A stretch of 46,503 nt of DNA from BS750m-G4 sp964472195 (lineage in GTDB: Bacteria > Bacteroidota > Ignavibacteria > Tepidaquicellales > Tepidaquicellaceae). Positions 35,296 through 44,234 of this stretch are shown in pieces. The position numbers and the translations under genes are program-made. Numbering within the stretch: the stretch's first letter is position 1; each line of letters begins with the position of its first letter. The stretch is from contig CAYYJH010000010.1 of assembly GCA_964472195.1 (NCBI GenBank), positions 1 through 46,503 on the forward strand, written 5' to 3'. The notes below the pieces were generated by a model. It had not been told where the DNA came from, ran no database searches, and worked only from the letters and a program-made list of their open reading frames with translations.

Positions 35296-37209
35296 TTAAC
35301 TTTTTTCTTCGTCATCAGGGAAACCAAATCTTAATTTATTTTTTTTAAACTTTATATCTTTAGTCTCTTTTTTAACAAGCTTTTTTTCTTCTTCCTGTTT
35401 GGGTTTATCATCAACTGCTTTTGCATCTTCGGATTTAAAATCATCAAAATAAAGTTTCTTTAAATCTTTAGAAGTCTGAGAGGAGTCCTTTGCAATAGAT
35501 TTATCCTCTTTATCTATTGTCTCTTCGTATACATCATTAAAACTAAAAACCTTTTCCTGGTTTTTCTTCTCTTCTGTATCCTGCTCATCATCTATCTCAG
35601 CTTCTATTTCTTCTTCATCGATAAATTTTAAGCCTTCATCAAAAGATTCCAATTCAGACATCGAACTTAATATTTCTTCATTCTGATATCTGAAATTATC
35701 ACTAATATTTATTAACTCAGTTTCTTTAGTTCTTATAATTTGAAAATCGCTGTCTCCACTAAGTTGTTCTTCGGATAATGTTTCAAAGCTCTCCTCGAAT
35801 GATTCAACTTGTTTGAAGATACCTTTATCTACTTGAGAGCTTTTTGAAGCAACTTCTTCTTTTAATTTGTCACCGGGCTTCATCCGTGTTATATATTTCT
35901 TTTTGAAATCATAGTACTTTCCCACCTCATATATCTTTTTTGCTAATTCCAAATTCTCCTGTATAAAATCTTTATCTTCACATAATCCGACAGAACGATT
36001 TTTCACTTCAAAGTTTCCATTCACCATAACATCGGATATATCTTTTGCTGTTAAGTTCTCTATTATAAACTGACTAATCCTATCGGAATCAATTTCAGGC
36101 ACATTAAGAAGGTTCCTTAAGTCTGACAACTCAAGAAATACTAAATTAGCATCTGAACTTTTTTCGATACAACCGGAGTTAGCCGTACCGTTAAAAAATG
36201 AAGACGGTTTAACAGTCGCCATTCTTAAAATCGAATCAAAAGTATAATAGTTTTTATTGACAAGTGCTGCGAAAGTTTTCAATTCTGATAAAATATCAAT
36301 TCCAAGGTAACCTGTACCCACAGAAATATTAACGCCGAGTTCTAAATATTTTTCAAATTCAATATTACGTTTGGACAATTTTAAAAAATCAGTCGGACAA
36401 AAAACTATATTCACATCTTTATCATAAAGAAGTTTTACATCATCACTATCAATATAAATTGGGTTTGATAAAACTAAACTCGAATTTAGAATTTTATTAT
36501 CGAGTAAAACCTTAATAAAAGATTTCCCAAAGCTTTTTTGAATTTCTTCTGCAGGAGCTGCCTTATGCAATGTTTCAAGAAATACTCTTCCCTTAGCATT
36601 CGAGAATGATCGTTTTAGATTACTTAAAGAATAGTTGTTTATTGTTTCTTCTTTCTGAAAACCTTTGAAGTAATTACTCTTTTTTGATTTGAAATAATTA
36701 TCTAATTCACTTTCATATATTGTATAATAAATATCGTCAAATAAAACACATTCATCATCTACGAATTTATTCAACAACGTTTCAGATATATACGAAGAAG
36801 TTTCGTTTATATAAACCTCACCGTTTAATAAGGATCTTAAATAATTTTGTTTAAATAAATTGAACAGGTCGTTAATATTATTACTGTCTTTAAAATAACT
36901 ATCAATCAACTTTAAAGAAACATTTGCTTCTAAGTTTTCATAATTACTGTTTCCAAAAAATAATCTACTTAACGAATATGAAGAATTTAAATTTGAATTG
37001 TAAAGTGCGGGGATAATAATTTTGTTATTTGCATCGTATATTTCAAATTCAGGATACTTATCTGAGATTGTTTTTTTATCTTTTAATTCATTATCATAAT
37101 CTACATAAGAAATCTTCCCATTTTTAACAACCAGGTTAAAATAACCTGAATTTTTAAACCCATCTAAGGTTAACACAAGACCGTTAATTACTACTAAAAA
37201 CTTGTTCAT
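35296..37209 (-). CDS. Degenerate amidohydrolase (MTA/SAH deaminase-like pseudoenzyme) with acidic tail
   Basis: 637 residues. Residues ~1-410 follow the amidohydrolase (TatD/MtaD-like) layout: a beta-sandwich start (NGLVLTLDG), a barrel, and a C-terminal composite domain (LRMATVKPSSFF, SSDANLVFLELSD, ISDVMVNGNFEV). All expected metal ligands are changed: HxH at the end of strand 1 reads N73-L-N75 (PALYNSNLNSS against PALFNTHTHAP); the strand-5 His is E212; the strand-6 His (AHCVHL) is N249 (LSNPIYI); the strand-8 Asp (LGTDG) is G300 (VGTGY). Catalysis by the family mechanism is therefore unlikely. Residues ~450-637 are a Glu/Asp/Lys-rich, probably disordered tail ending in a basic KFKKNKLRFGF patch. 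The gene starts 4 bp inside the asparaginase gene, so translation is coupled. Function unknown. Confidence 0.8.
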   Translation of the reverse strand: MNKFLVVINGLVLTLDGFKNSGYFNLVVKNGKISYVDYDNELKDKKTISDKYPEFEIYDANNKIIIPALYNSNLNSSYSLSRLFFGNSNYENLEANVSLKLIDSYFKDSNNINDLFNLFKQNYLRSLLNGEVYINETSSYISETLLNKFVDDECVLFDDIYYTIYESELDNYFKSKKSNYFKGFQKEETINNYSLSNLKRSFSNAKGRVFLETLHKAAPAEEIQKSFGKSFIKVLLDNKILNSSLVLSNPIYIDSDDVKLLYDKDVNIVFCPTDFLKLSKRNIEFEKYLELGVNISVGTGYLGIDILSELKTFAALVNKNYYTFDSILRMATVKPSSFFNGTANSGCIEKSSDANLVFLELSDLRNLLNVPEIDSDRISQFIIENLTAKDISDVMVNGNFEVKNRSVGLCEDKDFIQENLELAKKIYEVGKYYDFKKKYITRMKPGDKLKEEVASKSSQVDKGIFKQVESFEESFETLSEEQLSGDSDFQIIRTKETELINISDNFRYQNEEILSSMSELESFDEGLKFIDEEEIEAEIDDEQDTEEKKNQEKVFSFNDVYEETIDKEDKSIAKDSSQTSKDLKKLYFDDFKSEDAKAVDDKPKQEEEKKLVKKETKDIKFKKNKLRFGFPDDEEKS

Positions 37210-38180
37210 GATATTTTATTTTTTAACGTCTTTTTATTAAAGTCATCGTCAAGAAGATAATTACTATCGTATAACATGTTTTCCCCATCCTTAAATAAAC
37301 CATATTGAAATCCTTCCCGCACACTACAAACACCGTATTCACCATTATTGTTTAAAGCGATAAAAGCAACCTGGTAAATGTGCTCCCTGTTCTTGCTTGT
37401 CAATAGATTTAATTTGTAAACTCTTTCACATGCGATTCTGCAAGCTTCGAAAGGAGAAGTTCCATTTCTCATAGATTCAACTATCAAAAAACTTCCACAG
37501 GCTCTAACGCACTCCTCACCCCTACCAGTCGCAATTGCTCCTCCGACCTCTCCATCAACATAAAGACCTGCGCCTATGATCGGTGAATCTCCGACTCTTC
37601 CATGAAGCTTCCAAGCCATACCGCTGGTTGTACACGCTGCTGATATTTTTCCGAACCTGTCCATTGCCAGCATTCCAATCGTATCGTGGTAACCGTCTTC
37701 ATTAATTTTATCATGCTTAGATTTTTTCAACTCAAAATCATCTGTATGAATTTCCTCTGACTTTTTTTTCATTGAAGCTTTCCATTCACTGAATCTGCGG
37801 GTTGATTCATCGGTAAGCAAGCTATCAGGTCTGAAACCGTGCAGGATTGCATATTCGAGCGCTCCATTACCTGCAAGCATTACGTGTTCTGTTTCTTCAA
37901 GTACAAGACGAGCAACACTTATCGGATTTTTTATATTTTCCAAACATAAAACTGAACCTGCCCGTGCATTCCAATCCATTAAAGCTGCATCAAGTGTAAC
38001 CCTTCCTTCACAATCCGGTAATCCACCGAAACCAACACTTAATACTTCAGGATCGTTCTCGGCAACTTTAACTCCCGCTTCAACTGCGTCAAGAGAGTTT
38101 CCACCTTCCGTTAATATCCTGTATGCTTCAATATTCGAATTGATACCGTGCTTCCAGGTTGATATTACAATCGGGCCCAT
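37206..38180 (-). CDS. N4-(beta-N-acetylglucosaminyl)-L-asparaginase (glycosylasparaginase)
   Basis: 324 residues, an Ntn-hydrolase precursor. The self-cleavage site is D166-T167 in GYHDTIGMLAMD; T167 becomes the N-terminal nucleophile of the beta chain. CTTSGMAWKLHGRVGDSPII is the substrate-pocket segment of the flavobacterial enzyme. The reaction frees aspartate and GlcNAc from Asn-linked glycan stubs, or hydrolyses asparagine/isoaspartyl bonds in relatives. Flavobacterial homologues are exported, but no signal peptide is present here (start MGPIVISTWKHG), so the protein appears cytoplasmic. The stop overlaps the degenerate amidohydrolase start by 4 bp, and the esterase gene lies 14 bp upstream. 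Confidence 0.9.
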   Translation of the reverse strand: MGPIVISTWKHGINSNIEAYRILTEGGNSLDAVEAGVKVAENDPEVLSVGFGGLPDCEGRVTLDAALMDWNARAGSVLCLENIKNPISVARLVLEETEHVMLAGNGALEYAILHGFRPDSLLTDESTRRFSEWKASMKKKSEEIHTDDFELKKSKHDKINEDGYHDTIGMLAMDRFGKISAACTTSGMAWKLHGRVGDSPIIGAGLYVDGEVGGAIATGRGEECVRACGSFLIVESMRNGTSPFEACRIACERVYKLNLLTSKNREHIYQVAFIALNNNGEYGVCSVREGFQYGLFKDGENMLYDSNYLLDDDFNKKTLKNKIS

Positions 38181-38194
38181 AGTATATTTAAAAA

Positions 38195-39226
38195 TTAATT
38201 TCGGCTAACTATATACTTTGAAATAACCTCAAAAGCTCTGTCATACCTATATTGGATATTAAAATGTCCATCGTCAAACTCTTCGTGTATATAATTAATT
38301 CCATTATATTTTAACTTCTCAACGAAAATTCTTGCACCAATATTCAAATTAAATTCATCTCTTTTACCCGCATCGAGGAAGATCAATTTTAATTTTTTTA
38401 GATTTCCTTTATACTTATCAACAAGATTAACAGGGTCTTTTCGCAGCCATTTCCTAAAGACTGATTCGCTTAATTTACCCGTTAAAATGTCAAAAGGCAA
38501 ATCGAAATTATATCCTTTGGATTCTACTCCTTTGGGATTTGGAGAATAACAACTCGACATGCCAATAACATTAAGAATGTTATGGAATGATTTTGGTTTT
38601 GGCTGTTTATTATTCAATTCATTCTTAATAAAGTTCGAGACAGCTTTGTGCCCCTTTCCGTATCTCTCAATTTGTGTAACAAACTTTGCAAAATCGGGAA
38701 TATAGCAATACTCGAAACACATATCGCCAGCAGTAGAACACATCAATCCAAATACGTCCGGGTTTTTCATAGCAAGTATTACTGAACCGTAACCACCGCT
38801 CGACTTTCCCATAACTGCACGGCTGCTGCTGCGACTGATTGTTTTATAATTGCTATCGATATAATTTACCAATTCAATTTTTATGTAATCTTCATACCTG
38901 CCAGTAGCTTTTGAATTAGCATATTGACTCCCGCCATACTTAGTTATACAATCCGGCATGACAACTATCATTTCTTTCATTAATCCTTTTGATTGTAACC
39001 TGTCAAGTCTTTCGTGAATATTTTCATTTAAAAAAGATTCATTCAATGCCATCATACCTCTCCCTGTAAAACCGGTTAACAAATATACGACTGGATATTT
39101 TTTCTTTGATAAAAAATACGAATGAGGAAGATAAACAGGAAAACTTCTTAATGCCGGGTCACCAAGAGGATTATTCTTTAAGAGTTTACTTTCAAAAGAA
39201 TCTATAACAATGCTTCCACTCTTCAT
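38195..39226 (-). CDS. Putative esterase (PF00756 family, alpha/beta hydrolase)
   Basis: 343 residues. The nucleophile elbow GKSSGGYG (G140-S142-G144) follows a substrate-contact stretch YLLTGFTGRG. The C-terminal third gives a likely acid (DAGKRDEFN) and a likely catalytic His in DDGHFNIQYRY. PF00756 members include esterase D, acyltransferases and enterochelin esterases; substrate not readable. No signal peptide, so cytoplasmic. It lies 14 bp upstream of the asparaginase gene and is probably in the same transcript. The ispD gene is 113 bp further upstream. Confidence 0.85.
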   Translation of the reverse strand: MKSGSIVIDSFESKLLKNNPLGDPALRSFPVYLPHSYFLSKKKYPVVYLLTGFTGRGMMALNESFLNENIHERLDRLQSKGLMKEMIVVMPDCITKYGGSQYANSKATGRYEDYIKIELVNYIDSNYKTISRSSSRAVMGKSSGGYGSVILAMKNPDVFGLMCSTAGDMCFEYCYIPDFAKFVTQIERYGKGHKAVSNFIKNELNNKQPKPKSFHNILNVIGMSSCYSPNPKGVESKGYNFDLPFDILTGKLSESVFRKWLRKDPVNLVDKYKGNLKKLKLIFLDAGKRDEFNLNIGARIFVEKLKYNGINYIHEEFDDGHFNIQYRYDRAFEVISKYIVSRN

Positions 39227-39339
39227 TTTTAATTTTGAAATCTTAATTTAAAAAAATTTTATACTATCAGTAAAACTTTTAATTCAATCTGTGAACCTGT
39301 CTGCGCCAGGAAAATTTGTGCTATCAGTTATTCTTGATT

Positions 39340-40023
39340 TTATAAAAGTCTGTTAATATCGAATGGTTTCAAATCATCTTTCGTAGTTATTTTTATATTT
39401 GTTTTTTCCCCTTCTATGATCTTCACTTTATAACCAGCATTTTCAACTATTGATGATTCATCTGTACCTTTGAATTTTTTACTATTAGCTTTTGTGAATG
39501 ATTTCCATAATACATCGTATTTGAAAATCTGTGGAGTTTGAACCTCCCACAAATATTTTCTTTGAATAGTTCTTATGACAACATTACTTCTATTTACTTC
39601 TTTTATTGTATCGTTTACTTTTAAACCAGGTATGACAGCCTTACATTCTTTTACGACTTTCATCATTTCCTTGATTTTTTTTTCAGTAATGAAAGGTCTT
39701 ACCGCATCATGAATTATTATATAACATTCATAAGAGGATACAATTGCTTTCAAACCATTGAAAACAGAGTCATGCCTTGTAGTTCCACCTTCAACAATGT
39801 TTGTAACTTTATGAAACTTATTATCTATTATTAATTTTTGTAACTTTTTAAAATATTCCTTTTTTGTTGCTATTACTATAGATTCAACATTATTTATTGA
39901 ATTAAATTTTCTTATCGTATAGGTAATCAGTTCTTTACCACGAAGTTTAATAAACTGTTTAGGTATCCTGGTTCTAAACCTGTCACCGCTACCCGAAGCA
40001 GGAATAATTACATTAAATTTCAT
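39340..40023 (-). CDS. ispD: 2-C-methyl-D-erythritol 4-phosphate cytidylyltransferase IspD
   Basis: 227 residues, the family length. Nucleotide-binding start VIIPASGSGDRF with basic residues in RIPKQF (R15, K22), then EGGTTRHDSVFNGL, the hallmark IHDAVRPF, and QTPQIF near the end. It transfers CMP to MEP in the third step of the non-mevalonate isoprenoid route. Cytoplasmic. Its presence shows that this organism uses the MEP pathway even though an archaeal-type HMG-CoA synthase run lies at 14244-16936. Confidence 0.93.
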   Translation of the reverse strand: MKFNVIIPASGSGDRFRTRIPKQFIKLRGKELITYTIRKFNSINNVESIVIATKKEYFKKLQKLIIDNKFHKVTNIVEGGTTRHDSVFNGLKAIVSSYECYIIIHDAVRPFITEKKIKEMMKVVKECKAVIPGLKVNDTIKEVNRSNVVIRTIQRKYLWEVQTPQIFKYDVLWKSFTKANSKKFKGTDESSIVENAGYKVKIIEGEKTNIKITTKDDLKPFDINRLL

Positions 40024-40118
40024 AAATATTTGTGATTTCTATCAAAATGAAACTAATAATTATTCAAGACTAATAAAAGTCTATGCTCAAACTTAGTGTA
40101 GAGATAATCTTTATAAAA

Positions 40119-40163
40119 AAACCCGAACAAAAAATTACTTGATACCATTTTATGTTCGGGTTT
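40119..40163 (-). terminator. Terminator of the eno-queA operon
   Basis: AAACCCGAACA (40119-40129) and TGTTCGGGTTT (40153-40163) make an 11-bp perfect stem 27 bp past the queA stop, followed by a T-run on the minus strand. Confidence 0.85.
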
Positions 40164-40189
40164 GAAATAATAATTGGAAATTATAAAGT

Positions 40190-41224
40190 TTAAATTATCA
40201 ACATTGAATCTCCGTAGCTAAAGAATTTATATTTTTCTCTGATAGCTTTTTTATATGCTTTCATAATAAAGTCTCTGTCTGCAAAAGCACAAACAAGCAT
40301 CAGCAAAGTACTTTGAGGCATATGAAATTTCGATACCAATGCATCTACAACATTTAACGCTTGTGGTGGATGAATAAATTTATCTGTCCAGCCTTTACCC
40401 GGTCTTACATATTTTCCAGTAATAACACTCGATTCCAAAGCTCTTGCTACAGAAGTCCCTACGGCTACAACCCTTTGCACACCATCAATCGCATTATTAA
40501 CAATATCTGCATTTCCTTTGGAAATTTCAGAATACTCAGAATCCATCCGATGTTTTGAAAGGTCTTCAACTTCTACAAGCCTGAATGTTCCAAGACCTAT
40601 ATGAAGTGTAATATAAGCAATCTTAACACCTTTCTTCTTAATTCTATTTAATAGTTCTTTCGTGAAATGTATTCCCGCGGCTGGGGCAGCAACTGAACCT
40701 ACATTCCTTGCATATACTGTTTGGTAATAAGTTTTATCTTTTTCAGTTGATTCTCTTTTTATGTAAGGAGGAAGAGGAGTCTTTCCTAACTTTTCGATAT
40801 ACTTTCTGAAATCTCCTTTAATATTGAAGCGAACAATTCTACCACGTGATGTTGTATTGTCGATCACTTCACAATATAAATTCTTAGTGAAAAATATCCT
40901 GTTTCCTATCCTGACCTTTCTAGCAGGATCAACCACTACATCCCAGATGTTATCATCTTCGGATAATTGCCTTAATAAAAAGACTTCAATCTTAGCTTTC
41001 GTCTTCTCTTTAGTCCCGAACATTCTTGCAGGAAAAACTTTAGAATCATTCAATACGAGTACATCACCTTTATTTAAATATTCAATAATATTTCGAAACC
41101 TCTTAGTTACAATGGTCTGCTCTGCCCGATTAAGAACCATTAATTTATTAGTATCCCTTGGAGTTTTAGGATGTTTAGCGATCAAATTTTTTGGAAGGTT
41201 ATACTTAAACTGAGAAAGTTTCAT
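40190..41224 (-). CDS. queA: tRNA S-adenosylmethionine ribosyltransferase-isomerase QueA
   Basis: 344 residues, full length. It converts preQ1 at tRNA position 34 to epoxyqueuosine using the ribosyl group of SAM. Visible family segments are KTPRDTNKLMVLNR (~19-32), VLNDSKVFPARM (~56-67), TPLPPYIKR, YQTVYARNVGSVAAPAAGIHFT and VTLHIGLGTFR-like AYITLHIGLGTFR. It begins 7 bp after the eno stop, so cotranscription is likely. Confidence 0.95.
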   Translation of the reverse strand: MKLSQFKYNLPKNLIAKHPKTPRDTNKLMVLNRAEQTIVTKRFRNIIEYLNKGDVLVLNDSKVFPARMFGTKEKTKAKIEVFLLRQLSEDDNIWDVVVDPARKVRIGNRIFFTKNLYCEVIDNTTSRGRIVRFNIKGDFRKYIEKLGKTPLPPYIKRESTEKDKTYYQTVYARNVGSVAAPAAGIHFTKELLNRIKKKGVKIAYITLHIGLGTFRLVEVEDLSKHRMDSEYSEISKGNADIVNNAIDGVQRVVAVGTSVARALESSVITGKYVRPGKGWTDKFIHPPQALNVVDALVSKFHMPQSTLLMLVCAFADRDFIMKAYKKAIREKYKFFSYGDSMLII

Positions 41225-41231
41225 ATATAGA

Positions 41232-42551
41232 TTAAATTAATTTATTTTTAATATTATAAAATGCTTTTATACCGGGGAAATAAGCATTATCACCAAGCTC
41301 TTCCTCTATTCTTAATAATTGATTATATTTTGAAATTCTATCAGTTCTTGATGCAGAACCCGTTTTTATCTGCCCTGCATTAATCCCAACAGCAAGATCT
41401 GCAATTGTAGTATCCTCAGTTTCTCCGCTCCTGTGACTAATGACTGTTGTATAGTCATGAAGTTTTGCCAATTCTATGGTATCCAGGGTTTCGGTAAGTG
41501 TTCCAATTTGATTTACTTTAATTAGTATGGAATTTGCAATTTGTTTACTGATTCCCTTTCTGAATATTTCCGAATTCGTAACAAAAATATCATCACCAAT
41601 TAACTGAATCTTTTTGCCTAAAACACCGGTTAGATTTTTCCACCCTTCCCAATCATTTTCAGAGAGACCATCTTCAATGCAAATTATCGGGTATTCTTTA
41701 ACAAGTTTCTCATAAAATTTAATCATTTCATCGGATGTTTTTGCCGGCAATCCAGATTTATAGAACTTATACATACCTTCGTTCTTGCTTTTCCCTTTTG
41801 CTACGAACATTTCACTCGCAGCAACATCGAGAGCAATTAAAACCTGGTCTCCAATTTTATAATTAGCTTTTTCAATGGCTTTCAAAATAACATCAATTGC
41901 TTCCTGGTTTGATTTAAGGTTCGGAGCAAAACCACCTTCATCCCCGACAGATGTATTATAACCTTTCTCACTTAGAACTTTTTTCAAAGTATGAAATACT
42001 TCAACACCACATCGAAGTGCTTCCGAAAAGCTCTTAAACCCGGCGGGAATAATCATAAATTCCTGGATGTCAACATTATTATCTGCATGCTTACCCCCAT
42101 TTAAAATATTCATCATAGGGACAGGTAAAGTTCTTGAGTTAACTCCACCAATATACTTATATAAAGGAATTTTAGAAAATTTTGAATTAGCATAAGCTGT
42201 TGCTAACGATACTCCGAGTACAGCGTTCGCACCTAACCTTGACTTGTTCTTTGTTCCATCCAGCTTAATAAGAATGTTGTCAATTTCAATTTGGTTTTGA
42301 CATTCTAACCCTTCTAATTTTGCTGATATTATTGTGTTTACATTTTTAACTGCTTTTGAAACACCTTTACCGAGAAATCTCTTTTTATTTCCGTCTCTTA
42401 ATTCTACAGCTTCCCTTTCTCCTGTTGAAGCACCAGATGGAATAGCTGCTCTGCCCAATGTTCCATCTTCTAATATCACATCTACTTCAATTGTTGGATT
42501 TCCTCTGGAGTCTAAAATTTCTCTGGCGTGAATCTTTTTAATTGTTGGCAT
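41232..42551 (-). CDS. eno: Enolase
   Basis: 439 residues, the usual length. It interconverts 2-phosphoglycerate and phosphoenolpyruvate in glycolysis and gluconeogenesis, using Mg2+. Motifs present are AREILDSRGNPTIEVDV, SGASTGEREAVELRD, VGDEGGFAPNL, CIEDGLSENDW, GDDIFVTN, the catalytic-lysine region ILIKVNQIGTLTET, SHRSGETEDT and IKTGSASRTDR. All are intact. Cytoplasmic and first gene of the eno-queA pair. Confidence 0.97.
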   Translation of the reverse strand: MPTIKKIHAREILDSRGNPTIEVDVILEDGTLGRAAIPSGASTGEREAVELRDGNKKRFLGKGVSKAVKNVNTIISAKLEGLECQNQIEIDNILIKLDGTKNKSRLGANAVLGVSLATAYANSKFSKIPLYKYIGGVNSRTLPVPMMNILNGGKHADNNVDIQEFMIIPAGFKSFSEALRCGVEVFHTLKKVLSEKGYNTSVGDEGGFAPNLKSNQEAIDVILKAIEKANYKIGDQVLIALDVAASEMFVAKGKSKNEGMYKFYKSGLPAKTSDEMIKFYEKLVKEYPIICIEDGLSENDWEGWKNLTGVLGKKIQLIGDDIFVTNSEIFRKGISKQIANSILIKVNQIGTLTETLDTIELAKLHDYTTVISHRSGETEDTTIADLAVGINAGQIKTGSASRTDRISKYNQLLRIEEELGDNAYFPGIKAFYNIKNKLI

Positions 42552-42790
42552 TTGCTATTAAAGATTGGATTTTAAAAACCATAAATATAATTTTTACAGT
42601 TTATGAAATCAATTCATTAATCTGTATAATACATTAAATTTTTGCAAGAATATTTGAAATAAATTTCATAAAATTAAAAGATTAATGAATTTGAATATCA
42701 AATTGCTTTTCCTTCGCAATTATACTTTTTTAGCTTGAAAATTCATGCTAATTTAGTGATATTCATTGTTTCAAAAATTTAAAATTAAAT

Positions 42791-43414
42791 ATGAAAAGAT
42801 TTTTTTCAAAATATGTACTGTATTCTTTAATTTTTTCTACATTTCTAATTTTTCATTATAATTGCACAAGTACTCTCGATTTATTGAAAAATATACAAAG
42901 ATTAAAATTTAAATTGGGTAGCGTAAATAACTTCAAAATAGCAGGGATACCAATCTCAAATAAAAGTTCAATCACTGATTTTTCCGTAACAGATGGGTTA
43001 AAACTGGTTAATTCATTTTCTAACGGTCAGTTACCTGCATCTTTCAGATTGAACGTACTCGCTAAGAATCCAAACGATGGTACCGGAGGTTCACCGAGAA
43101 CTACGACCACTTTAACACAACTTAAGTGGAGATTATTCATCGATAGTAAAGAAACTATCAACGGTAATATTTCTCAAAACATTGAAGTTCCTGGCACCGG
43201 TCAAGAAACAACAATCCCTGTTGACATGTCACTTGATCTTTATAAATTCTTTAATGAATTAGGGTATGAAAGCGTGGTTAATCTTGCACTTGCTTTGGGA
43301 GGTGTTCAAGGTTCTTCATCAAGAATTACTGTAAAAGCAACTCCATCGATGGAAACTATCTTTGGACCTATTTCATCAGGCGAAATAACGATTGTCGATA
43401 AACAATTTAATTAA
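42791..43414 (+). CDS. LEA14-like exported protein
   Basis: 207 residues. A hydrophobic N-terminal signal (YVLYSLIFSTFLIFHYNC) is followed at once by Cys-Thr-Ser, so lipidation is possible although the residues before Cys are not a standard lipobox. The body looks like a LEA type 2 (water stress/hypersensitive response) beta fold: LPASFRLNVLAKNPN, then LKWRLFIDSKETINGNISQ and a symmetrical TTIPVDMSLDLYKF. Function of the bacterial members is not established; envelope location expected. It precedes cmk by 25 bp. Confidence 0.78.
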   Translation: MKRFFSKYVLYSLIFSTFLIFHYNCTSTLDLLKNIQRLKFKLGSVNNFKIAGIPISNKSSITDFSVTDGLKLVNSFSNGQLPASFRLNVLAKNPNDGTGGSPRTTTTLTQLKWRLFIDSKETINGNISQNIEVPGTGQETTIPVDMSLDLYKFFNELGYESVVNLALALGGVQGSSSRITVKATPSMETIFGPISSGEITIVDKQFN

Positions 43415-43439
43415 GAGTATATAATCTACCGGATTTCAC

Positions 43440-44099
43440 ATGAAGAAGATGATAATTGCTATTGATGGACCTTCAGGGACTGGTAAAAGTACAACTGCAA
43501 GATTATTAGGAAAAAGAATGAACATCCGCTATATTGACAGCGGAACAATGTACAGGGGTATCACTCATGCTATACTTAAAAGTGATATTAAACGTAACGA
43601 ACTAAAAAAAATAATTGAGATAGCAAAGGATTCTAAATTTGAGTACAGTAATGACGAAGTTTTTATGAACGATATTAATATAACGAAAGAAATAAAATCG
43701 TTAGAAGTGATGAATGTGGTAAGCAGTGTTAGTAAGATCAAAGAACTTAGAAACTCACTAGTTGATAAACAGAGAAGATTTGCTGAGGATGATAGTTTAA
43801 TCATGGATGGAAAGGATATAGGTACAGTCGTTTTCCCTGAAGCGAACTTTAAGTTTTTTCTAATTTGCGATCTTAGCACGAGAGCCGCGAGAAGACGAGA
43901 AGAGTTTTTAGACATGGGTTATAATATTCCAGTTGATAAAATAATAAAAGAGTTAAAAAAAAGAGATGAAATGGATATGAAAAGAGCTTTTAGTCCACTT
44001 AAAAAAGCTAAAGATGCGATTGAAGTTGACACAACTCATATGATAATTGAAGAACAAGTAGATTGTTTATGCAAAAAAATAATTTCAAACAATTATTAA
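43440..44099 (+). CDS. cmk: Cytidylate kinase
   Basis: 219 residues. It phosphorylates CMP/dCMP using ATP. P-loop GPSGTGKST (residues 9-17), DSGTMYR nucleotide-binding segment, DGKDIGTVVFPEA, and the RAARRREEF and DMKRAFSPLKKA arginine-rich regions are all present. An ATG three codons in (43449) is an alternative start. The following rpsA completes the cmk-rpsA neighbourhood conserved across many bacteria. Confidence 0.95.
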   Translation: MKKMIIAIDGPSGTGKSTTARLLGKRMNIRYIDSGTMYRGITHAILKSDIKRNELKKIIEIAKDSKFEYSNDEVFMNDINITKEIKSLEVMNVVSSVSKIKELRNSLVDKQRRFAEDDSLIMDGKDIGTVVFPEANFKFFLICDLSTRAARRREEFLDMGYNIPVDKIIKELKKRDEMDMKRAFSPLKKAKDAIEVDTTHMIIEEQVDCLCKKIISNNY

Positions 44100-44234
44100 T
44101 ATTATTTAATTTACCCCCGTTCACGAGCGAAGACTTTGAATGGGATTTTAATAACTTAAACCTTTGATTACTGAGTTTTATTTCATCAAAGGAAAAATTC
44201 TGTTTCATAGCAGAAAACCAGGAGATAAATATTA

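Noticed and set aside
35296..37209. Active imidazolonepropionase or MTA deaminase
   Set aside because: All metal ligands are missing, so an enzyme name would mislead.
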